Position numbers and translations under genes: made by a program. Positions 32,696 to 38,828 of a DNA stretch of 38,828 nucleotides are shown in pieces. The DNA is from Streptomyces sp. SID3343 (GTDB lineage: Bacteria; Actinomycetota; Actinomycetes; Streptomycetales; Streptomycetaceae): positions 1-38,828 of the forward strand of contig NZ_WWJX01000216.1 of NCBI RefSeq assembly GCF_009865215.1. Direction: 5' to 3'. Numbering within the stretch: the first letter of the stretch is position 1; the number at the start of each line of letters is the position of its first letter. The notes under the pieces are model-generated. The model was not told where the DNA came from. It saw only the letters and a list, made by a program, of their open reading frames with translations, and did no database searches.

Positions 32696-32747
32696 GAAAG
32701 TGGGCACCGGACACTCAACCTGACCGAGAAGACGAGGGCCCGCCCGC

Positions 32748-35399
32748 ATGAGCGACCGGAGCGACGAACGTCAGCCGTACACCGGCGGCTCCGCCGAGCC
32801 CGACGACGGCGCGCACGACGATCCCTATCGGGGTCGTCCGCCCGCCGATCCGTATCTGCAGCAGTACGTCGATCCCTACGGACAGCCTGCCGACCCGTAC
32901 GCGCAGCAACCGCCCGATCCGTACGCGCAGCAGCCCGCGGATCCGTACGCGCAGCCGGGCGACGGCTACCAGGACCCGAACGCCCAGCCGAACTACGGCG
33001 GCGAGCCGAGTTACGGTGAGCCCGCCCACCAGGATCAGGGCTATCAGGGCCAGGGTTATCAAAGCCAGGGCGGCTACGGCGCGGGCCCCGGGCAGGCGTA
33101 TCCCGACCAGTACGGCGCGGGTGCCTACGACCCGTACGCGCAGCACCACCAGCCCGAGCAACCGGCCCATCAGGACCGGCAGCCACCCGGGCAGGACAGC
33201 GGCGCGGCGTGGTTTCGAGACGAGCTGCCGGCCGCCCAGGAGCCCTATGTCGGCGTGAACGAGATCTTCACGCCGGAGGAGCCGGGCTACACCGATCCGC
33301 CGCAGAACTACGGGGGCGGGGGCGGCGGATACGACTCGGACAACCGATACCCCCCGGCGCAACCGCCGCCGCCGGCGCAGAACTACGCGCAACAACAACC
33401 GCAGTACGCGCCTCCGCCGCCCCAACAGCAGCAGGCCCCCCAACAGACCCCCCAGCAGGCCCAGGGCGGCTGGGGCGACTACGAGCGCCCCGGCGGCTGG
33501 TTGATGGACCAGACGCTGACGGGCATCAACCTCGGCCTCGCCGGCGACATCGCGGGCATGCCCTCCTACACCGAGGCCTATCAGCGCTACGAAACCCAGC
33601 ACCGGGCCGAGGCGGCCGCCGCGTCGATGTCCGCGAGCTCGGTCCTCGACGCCCCGCCGGTTCCGCTGAACCCCTCCACCTCTCCCGTCTATCGGATGCC
33701 CGGCTCCGGCGCCGAAGAGCGCATGGCCGGCATCCCGGTGGGCGGCGAGGGCAAGAAGGGCAGCAAGCTCGGCGGGATAATGCGATCGTCCGCCGTCATG
33801 GCCGCGGGCACGATCGTGTCCCGCGTGACGGGCTTCGCCCGTAACCTCGTCGCCGCCGCGGCCCTGGGCACGGCGGTCCTGGCGAACACGTACAACGTCG
33901 CCAACACGATGCCCACGCTGCTGTACATCCTGGTCGGCGGCGGCGCGCTGAACGCGGTCTTCGTGCCGCAACTCGTGCGCGCGATGCGCCAGGACGACGA
34001 CGGTGGCGAGGCGTACGCGAACCGCCTGCTCACCCTGGTGATGACCGCGCTCTTCGGGCTGGTGGTGCTGGCCTGGTTCGGTGCGCCACTGCTGATTCGG
34101 GCCTTCGCCAACTCGCTCGCCAAGTACCACCAGGACTACGAACTCGCGATCACCTTCGCGCGCTACTGCCTGCCCATCATCTTCTTCATGGGCCTGCACG
34201 TGCTGTTCGGCCAGATCCTCAACGCGCGAGAACGCTACGGCCCGATGATGTGGACCCCGGTCCTCAACAACATCGTCATCATCGCGACGTTCGGGCTCTA
34301 CATCTGGGTCGCCGGAACCCAGGAGAACATCGGGCAGACCTCGGACACCATCACCCCCGACGAGGTCCGGCTGCTCGGACTCGGCACGCTGTTGGGCATG
34401 GTCGTGCAGTCGATGGCGATGGTCCCGTATCTCAAGGCGGCCCGGTTCCGCTTCCGACCACGCTTCGACTTCCGCGGCTCCGGGATGGGCAAGGCGCTGG
34501 GGCTCGCGAAGTGGACGTTCCTGTTCGTGCTCGCGAACCAGGCCGGCTACCTCGTGGTGACCCAGCTCGCGACCGCGATCGACACCAACGCGCGCAACGA
34601 GAACATCCACTTCGGCGTGGGCTTCACCGCGTACAGCAGCGCGTTGCTGATCTGGCAGCTCCCGCAGGCGGTGATCACCGTGTCGGTGATGACCGCGATG
34701 CTGCCGAGGATGAGCCGCGCGGCGGTCGACGGCGACATGGCGAGCGTGCGCGGCGACATCTCGTCCGGGCTGCGATTGTCGGCGGTCGCGATGATCCCGT
34801 GTGCGGCGATCTTCGTGGCCCTGGGTCGCGACATCGGCGGCTTCATCTTCGCGCCGACGGGTGTGCAGAGCGCGCACTGGATCGGCTACATGCTGATGGC
34901 ACTCGGTCTGGGGTTGATCCCGTACTCGGCGCAATATGTGCTGTTGCGAGGCTTCTATGTGTACGAGGACACCCGAACACCCTTCCTCAACACGGTGTGG
35001 ATCGCGGGCGCCCAAGCGGCTTTCGCGGGGCTGGCGTTCGTCGCGCTGCCGACGAAGTGGGCCGGTGTCGGCATCGCGGGCGGATACAGCCTGGCCTACC
35101 TCGTGGGCGTCGTGCTGGCCGCACAGCGACTCAAGAAACGACTCGGGGACCTCGACGGCCGTCGGGTCACCCGGACGTACACCCGCCTGTTGATCGCGGC
35201 GGCCTTCGGTGGCACGGCGGCGTTCCTGGTGGCCCGGCTGTGCACGGGTCACTTCGGGGTGGGCATGGGCGGATCCGCCATCGCGGTGGGCGCGGGGATG
35301 GTGACGATGTTCGTCGTGTTCTTCATCGCGGCCAACCGCATGCGGGTCGAGGAGATGAGCGCGATGACGGGCATGATCAAGGGCCGACTCGGCCGCTGA
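32748..35399 (+). CDS. murJ: Lipid II flippase MurJ (MviN) with long cytosolic N-terminal extension
   Basis: An 883-residue protein. Residues 1-340 are low-complexity, rich in Tyr, Gln, Pro and Gly (three DPYAQ repeats at 49-72, more DPY/YGQ units later), and probably disordered. The MurJ core begins near 341 (GGIMRSSAVMAAGTIVSRVTGFARNLVAAAALG) with about 14 helices, including NTYNVANTMPTLLYILVGGGALNAVFVPQL and YVLLRGFYVYEDTRTPFLNTV, conserved in lipid II flippases of the MOP superfamily. It carries lipid II across the membrane for the PBPs. ATG 32748 has GAGGG upstream. It lies between DUF6049 and a pseudokinase; in mycobacteria the kinase-like domain is fused to MurJ, here it is a separate gene. 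Confidence 0.95.
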   Translation: MSDRSDERQPYTGGSAEPDDGAHDDPYRGRPPADPYLQQYVDPYGQPADPYAQQPPDPYAQQPADPYAQPGDGYQDPNAQPNYGGEPSYGEPAHQDQGYQGQGYQSQGGYGAGPGQAYPDQYGAGAYDPYAQHHQPEQPAHQDRQPPGQDSGAAWFRDELPAAQEPYVGVNEIFTPEEPGYTDPPQNYGGGGGGYDSDNRYPPAQPPPPAQNYAQQQPQYAPPPPQQQQAPQQTPQQAQGGWGDYERPGGWLMDQTLTGINLGLAGDIAGMPSYTEAYQRYETQHRAEAAAASMSASSVLDAPPVPLNPSTSPVYRMPGSGAEERMAGIPVGGEGKKGSKLGGIMRSSAVMAAGTIVSRVTGFARNLVAAAALGTAVLANTYNVANTMPTLLYILVGGGALNAVFVPQLVRAMRQDDDGGEAYANRLLTLVMTALFGLVVLAWFGAPLLIRAFANSLAKYHQDYELAITFARYCLPIIFFMGLHVLFGQILNARERYGPMMWTPVLNNIVIIATFGLYIWVAGTQENIGQTSDTITPDEVRLLGLGTLLGMVVQSMAMVPYLKAARFRFRPRFDFRGSGMGKALGLAKWTFLFVLANQAGYLVVTQLATAIDTNARNENIHFGVGFTAYSSALLIWQLPQAVITVSVMTAMLPRMSRAAVDGDMASVRGDISSGLRLSAVAMIPCAAIFVALGRDIGGFIFAPTGVQSAHWIGYMLMALGLGLIPYSAQYVLLRGFYVYEDTRTPFLNTVWIAGAQAAFAGLAFVALPTKWAGVGIAGGYSLAYLVGVVLAAQRLKKRLGDLDGRRVTRTYTRLLIAAAFGGTAAFLVARLCTGHFGVGMGGSAIAVGAGMVTMFVVFFIAANRMRVEEMSAMTGMIKGRLGR
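32892..32963 (+). repeat. 24-bp tandem repeat inside murJ, three copies
   Basis: Units at 32892-32915, 32916-32939 and 32940-32963 each begin GA(C/T)CCGTACGCGCAGC and encode DPYAQQPP, DPYAQQPA and DPYAQPGD. A further isolated copy of the core lies at 33129-33145. The near-identity at DNA level suggests recent expansion. Confidence 0.9.
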
Positions 35400-35406
35400 C
35401 GCCGCG

Positions 35407-35439
35407 ACGCGCTCCGGGAAAGCGGCATCCGGAGCGCGT
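35407..35439 (+). terminator. Terminator after murJ
   Basis: Arms 35407-35417 and 35429-35439 (ACGCGCTCCGG) pair perfectly with an 11-nt loop and are followed by TT, 8 bp after the murJ stop. The remaining gap to 35686 probably holds the pseudokinase promoter; TACGAT at 35651-35656 is a possible -10, with no clear -35. Confidence 0.85.
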
Positions 35440-35686
35440 TTCGCCGGTGAATTCGGCAAGCGGGACCCTGTGGGATGTACCACCATGGGCGATGACGTGT
35501 GTGCCGCACGACGGATCAGGGGTAAAGCTCCCGATACGCCGGGGTCGGTCCTCACCTTGATCACCGCGAGGGCGCAACCCTCGACGGGGTTGGGGAGTCT
35601 CACGTTGTGTACAGGCCGTCCCTGGCCGACGGTCCGCAACGGCTCACCTCTACGATGAGCTTGCCGACGAGGAGGATGAGGCCGAG

Positions 35687-37750
35687 GTGACGGACCGAAC
35701 CGCAGGATCCGTCGACTTGGCGACCGACGACCCGGATCCCGTATCGGGCAAGGCATCTGACGCAGTGTCGGATAATTCGGACGGCTCGGACGCCAAGGTC
35801 TCCGCGAGTACCACCACGGTCCTGCCCATCGGCAGCGAGCCCGAACCTCCCGAGAGCGCGACTTCCGAAATCGTCTCCCTCGACGCGGAATCCGACGCCG
35901 AGCCAGACGGTGACGGCGACGCCCCCGAGGCCGACAACGCACCGGTGGAGAACGCCCCCACCGAGGCGAAGTCCGTTGCCGGCAAAGGCGATACGGATGA
36001 GCCCGGCACCTCGAAGGCTGCCGCGGCGTCGTCGGACGCCGCACCGTCGGGCGCTCCGAAGGCCGACGCCCCGAAGAGCCCGGTCGACGAATCCGGCGAG
36101 GGCGACGCCGCCAAGCCCGAGATCCGACCGGCCGCGCCCGAAGCGGAACCGGAACCCACGCCTTTGCGGGTGAGCCGAGGCACCCGCCTGGCCGCCCGCT
36201 ACCGCCTCGAACACCGCCTGTCGCAGAACGGCCGCAGCGAAACCTGGCGCGCCGTCGACGAGAAGCTCCGGCGCGCCGTGGGCGTGCACATCGTCCCCGC
36301 GGGCGGCGAGCACGGCCGAGCGGTCATCGCCGCGGCACGCGCCGCCGCGCTGATGGGCGACCCACGCTTCGTCCAGGTCCTGGACTGCGCCGAGCAGGAC
36401 GGCCTGATCTACGTGGTGAAGGAGTGGCTGCCCGACGCCGACAACCTCACCAAGGTCTTCGAGAGCGCGCCGCTGCCCCGGCACGAGGTGTACGAACTCG
36501 CCGGTGCCGTCGCCCAGGCGATGTCGGTCGCGCACCGGGCCGGGCTGTCGCACCTGCGGCTGACACCCGAGAACGTGCTGCGCATGCACACCGGCCAGTA
36601 CAAGATCGTCGGTCTGGCGGTCGAGGCCGCCCTCTACGGACACGACACGACCGACGCGGCCCGCGACGACGTGCAGGCGGTCGGCGCGCTGATGTACGCG
36701 GCGCTGACCCGGCGTTGGCCCACCGGCGCCGAATACGGCCTCCAGGCCGCGCCGTTCACGAGCGGCAGGCTGTGCGCGCCCGGCCAGATCCGGGCCGGCG
36801 TCGACGACGCGCTCGCCGCGCTGACGATGCGCGCGTTGGGCCACGAGGCCAAGCACGAACCGGCGTTCGGAACACCCGGTGAACTGTCGGCGGCCATCTC
36901 CGCGATGCCGGAGATCCTGCCGCCCGAACCCGACGAGATCGTCGGTGGCCCGGCGCCGGACTATCCCTCCTACACGCCCACGCCGACCCGGCCGATCTAC
37001 TCGACCGGTGGCCACTCCGGCGGTACGCGCCCGCCGACCCGTCCGACGATCACGCCGCCGCCCCCGCTCGGCGGCCGGTTCGGCGCGACGGTCAAGGCCG
37101 TGGTCGCGGTGATCGTGGTCTTGGCGATCGTGCTGGTGACGTGGCAGATCGCGAGCCACGCGAGTGACCAGGGCGAGGAGAAGAAGGGTCCGCTGGAGTC
37201 GCAGTCGCATCCGACGTCGGGGCCGGCTGCCTCGGTCGCGCCGCCCGCACCGTTGCCGATCCGCGCCAAGGGAGCGAAGGAGATCGGCATCGGTCGCGAG
37301 CCGGTGAAGCCCGAGAAGGCGGGCGACACGATCGACGGCGATCCCGAGACGGTGTGGTCCACCGGAATGTTTCTGGACGGCCCGCCGATCGACTACGCGG
37401 GGCGCAAGGGCTACGGGATCGCGTACGACCTCGGCACCGAACAGGACGTGAAGACCGCGACGGTGGTCCTCGGCCACGATGGCAAGCGCACCACGATCGC
37501 ACTCAAGGCCGCCCCACCGGGCACGACGTCGATGCCGAACAGCGAGAGCGCCTTCACCGTCGACATGGCCAAGGCGTCGACGGACGGCGCGACGCTCACG
37601 ATCACTGCCGACAAGCCGGCCAAGGCCCGTTTCGTGCTCTTGGTGATGACCGAGAATCCGAAGGTGTCGCGGGGCAACTACAAGGGGTACGAGGTCCACA
37701 CCTCGGGCTACCAGAACGCCTGGCGCGAGGTCGGTTTCGCCTCCGGATGA
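35687..37750 (+). CDS. Membrane pseudokinase with extracellular discoidin-like domain
   Basis: A 687-residue protein. Residues 1-160 are acidic and Ala/Pro-rich; a Ser/Thr-kinase fold covers about 165-405 (RLAARYRLEHRL...). The catalytic marks are lost: the glycine loop reads SQNGRSETW, the VAVK lysine is VGVH, the HRDLKPEN loop is HLRLTPEN, and DFG is replaced within YKIVGLAVEA. One membrane helix lies near 471-489. Outside, about 532-687 has DTIDGDPETVWSTG and GYGIAYDLGTEQDVKTATVVLG, like F5/8 or NPCBM sugar-binding domains. This matches the C-terminal half of mycobacterial MviN, where the pseudokinase recruits an FHA protein when phosphorylated. GTG 35687 follows GGAGGATGAGG. Confidence 0.9.
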   Translation: MTDRTAGSVDLATDDPDPVSGKASDAVSDNSDGSDAKVSASTTTVLPIGSEPEPPESATSEIVSLDAESDAEPDGDGDAPEADNAPVENAPTEAKSVAGKGDTDEPGTSKAAAASSDAAPSGAPKADAPKSPVDESGEGDAAKPEIRPAAPEAEPEPTPLRVSRGTRLAARYRLEHRLSQNGRSETWRAVDEKLRRAVGVHIVPAGGEHGRAVIAAARAAALMGDPRFVQVLDCAEQDGLIYVVKEWLPDADNLTKVFESAPLPRHEVYELAGAVAQAMSVAHRAGLSHLRLTPENVLRMHTGQYKIVGLAVEAALYGHDTTDAARDDVQAVGALMYAALTRRWPTGAEYGLQAAPFTSGRLCAPGQIRAGVDDALAALTMRALGHEAKHEPAFGTPGELSAAISAMPEILPPEPDEIVGGPAPDYPSYTPTPTRPIYSTGGHSGGTRPPTRPTITPPPPLGGRFGATVKAVVAVIVVLAIVLVTWQIASHASDQGEEKKGPLESQSHPTSGPAASVAPPAPLPIRAKGAKEIGIGREPVKPEKAGDTIDGDPETVWSTGMFLDGPPIDYAGRKGYGIAYDLGTEQDVKTATVVLGHDGKRTTIALKAAPPGTTSMPNSESAFTVDMAKASTDGATLTITADKPAKARFVLLVMTENPKVSRGNYKGYEVHTSGYQNAWREVGFASG

Positions 37751-37822
37751 TCGAGGCGAACCCCTCTCCACCCGGCACCGCCGCCATGCCAGGATGACCC
37801 GGAGCCCAACGGGAGGGGGAGC

Positions 37823-38527
37823 GTGGCGGTGAGCTCGGAGCAGGTCGGATCGGCCTATGCCGACGTGACCGACGCGGACCTGCTCGCCCGGCACGCCGGG
37901 GGCGACCCGAACGCGTTCGGCGAAGTCGTCCGCCGACACCGCGACCGGCTGTGGGCGGTGGCCCTGCGCACCCTGGGCGACCGCGAGGAAGCCGCTGACG
38001 CCCTCCAGGACGCCCTCGTATCCGCCTATCGAGCGGCAGGACGCTTCGAGGGCCGTTCGGCCGTCACGACGTGGCTGCACCGGATCGTGGTCAACGCGTG
38101 CCTGGACCGGGCCCGGCGCAAGGCCGCCCGGCCGGCCGTACCACTGCCCGAGGACCTCGACCAACGGCTGCCCGCGCCCGCCCAGGACGATCCCGCGATC
38201 CGCGGCGAGACCCGGGCGACCGTGCTGGCCGCGCTCGCGACGCTGTCGGCGGAGCAACGGGCCGCGCTCGTCCTGGTCGACATGGAGGGCTATCCCGTCG
38301 ACGAGGCCGCGCGGATCCTGCAGGTCGCGTCCGGCACGATCAAGAGTCGATGCGCGCGCGGCCGGGCCAAGCTGCTGCCGCTCGTGCGCCATCTGCGCGA
38401 AGCGGGCGGACCCCGCGGGAACCCGCCGCCCGGACCATCCGTCCCATCGACGGACGAGCGCCCGATCGACGAGGGCCCGGCCCCCGAAGCCGGTGGCACG
38501 AACGTGGAGGGAGGTGGCACCCGATGA
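37823..38527 (+). CDS. sigM: ECF sigma factor, SigM family
   Basis: A 234-residue extracytoplasmic-function sigma factor. Region 2 (about 33-100) has AFGEVVRRHRDRLWAVALRTLGDREEAADALQDALVSAYRAAGRF and TWLHRIVVNACLDRARR; region 4 (about 130-185) has LSAEQRAALVLVDMEGYPVDEAARILQVASGTIKSRCARGRAKL with the recognition helix. The Pro/Gly/Glu-rich tail (190-234) is unusual in length. Position beside the murJ pseudokinase and upstream of a zinc-motif anti-sigma gene fits SigM, an osmotic/oxidative/envelope stress sigma in Streptomyces. GTG 37823 has GGGAGGGGG; GTG 37829 is in frame. It ends in a 4-bp ATGA overlap with the anti-sigma gene. Confidence 0.93.
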   Translation: MAVSSEQVGSAYADVTDADLLARHAGGDPNAFGEVVRRHRDRLWAVALRTLGDREEAADALQDALVSAYRAAGRFEGRSAVTTWLHRIVVNACLDRARRKAARPAVPLPEDLDQRLPAPAQDDPAIRGETRATVLAALATLSAEQRAALVLVDMEGYPVDEAARILQVASGTIKSRCARGRAKLLPLVRHLREAGGPRGNPPPGPSVPSTDERPIDEGPAPEAGGTNVEGGGTR

Positions 38528-38828
38528 GCGAACACGGCGAACACATCGACGTCGACATACTGTCCGACCTCGTCGAGGGGCTGCTGCCCACCGAGCGCGA
38601 AGCCGACCTCACCCCACACCTCGCCGGGTGCGCCGAGTGCCGGGACACCCGGGACGCGCTCGCGGAGATCCGCGAACTGCTCGGCGCGCAGCCCGTCGAG
38701 CCGATGCCCGCCGACGTGGTCGCCCGAATCGACAGCGCCCTCGCCCTGGCCGCGCTCCCACCGCCCAGGCCCGCCGAGGCCCCGAGGCCGGCCGTGCCCG
38801 CCGCCCGCGACCCACGGCCCGCCCCGGT
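38524..38828 (+). CDS. rsmA: Anti-sigma factor, N-terminal part (zinc-finger/RsmA-like), cut by window edge
   Basis: About 101 codons are present before the window ends. ATG 38524 overlaps the sigM stop (ATGA), so the two proteins are made together. The N-terminus MSEHGEHIDVDILSDLVEGLLPTEREADLTPHLAGCAECRDT has the His-x3-Cys-x2-Cys motif of zinc-binding anti-sigma (ZAS-like) proteins. In S. coelicolor the SigM partner RsmA is reported to carry an iron-sulfur cluster; whether these cysteines do the same here is unknown. It should bind SigM and hold it inactive. The C-terminus, including any membrane helix, is outside the window. Confidence 0.88.
   Translation, partial: MSEHGEHIDVDILSDLVEGLLPTEREADLTPHLAGCAECRDTRDALAEIRELLGAQPVEPMPADVVARIDSALALAALPPPRPAEAPRPAVPAARDPRPAP

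Noticed and set aside
32892-32963. CRISPR-like array
   Set aside because: The regular repeats are directly adjacent 24-bp units with no spacers and encode an in-frame peptide repeat of MurJ.
32715-36044. Very long open frame (about 1100 codons) on the minus strand opposite murJ and the pseudokinase start
   Set aside because: It crosses the murJ terminator and an intergenic gap, is extremely Arg/His/Gly-rich and has no recognisable domain. Similar antisense frames at 35600-38392, 6633-9071 and 729-2168 were rejected for the same reason.

Overview
The window is about 38.8 kb of very GC-rich actinobacterial chromosome. Codon use with G/C in third position, GTG starts, leaderless-looking promoters, an ino1/PadR pair, FemX, and the run dnaB / MATE / rplI-rpsR-ssb-rpsF ... 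cca-NUDIX-murJ-kinase-sigM all point to Streptomycetales. The order matches the core region I remember from Streptomyces coelicolor (roughly SCO3891 to SCO3911), a few dozen genes from dnaA/oriC. Genus cannot be fixed by eye. The intein in DnaB and the extra genes beside rplI suggest a relative outside the best-known Streptomyces species (for example Embleya, Yinghuangia or Kitasatospora-like), but this is inference.

Layout. 1-2207: the 5' end of a minus-strand sensor-domain gene, divergent from an ABC ATPase/permease pair. 2257-4848 (minus): replicative helicase dnaB, split in its P-loop by a 406-residue intein. 4849-5262: a 414-bp spacer with a cluster of DnaA-box-like sites. 5263-6666: MATE exporter. 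6771-13718 (all minus): a block that looks inserted, with copA and copZ under two CsoR-type operators and, upstream on the same strand, a four-gene overlapping operon (CapK/PaaK-like adenylating ligase, small alpha/beta-barrel-like protein, GNAT-like protein, Acg-like nitroreductase). 13941-15681 (minus): rpsF-ssb-rpsR-rplI ribosomal/replication operon. 15926-18830 (plus): small membrane protein, femX, alanine-racemase-like gene. 18852-22932 (minus): polyprenyl-phosphate-sugar-dependent GT-C glycosyltransferase and class A penicillin-binding protein. 23322-25109: PadR regulator with a palindromic operator, then inositol-phosphate synthase. 25284-28097: MFS exporter and two related Cys-containing membrane-anchored proteins. 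28201-29688 (minus): CCA-adding enzyme. 29805-38828 (plus): NUDIX hydrolase, DUF6049 membrane protein, MurJ flippase with a long repeat-rich N-terminus, a pseudokinase with an extracellular lectin-like domain, SigM-type ECF sigma factor, and the start of its anti-sigma factor.

How it works together. Most of the right half serves cell-wall assembly: lipid II modification (FemX), flipping (MurJ), polymerisation (PBP), a pseudokinase scaffold, and an envelope/redox stress sigma factor. The left half joins replication (DnaB, SSB) and translation (S6, S18, L9) with an accessory copper/secondary-metabolite-like block. The items most worth a second look are the class 3 intein (W/C/T triad, Ala1) in the DnaB P-loop, the DnaA-box cluster in the dnaB leader, the compact ligase/GNAT/nitroreductase operon, and the Alr-like protein that seems to lack the catalytic tyrosine. 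No tRNA, rRNA, CRISPR array, insertion sequence or phage gene was seen.
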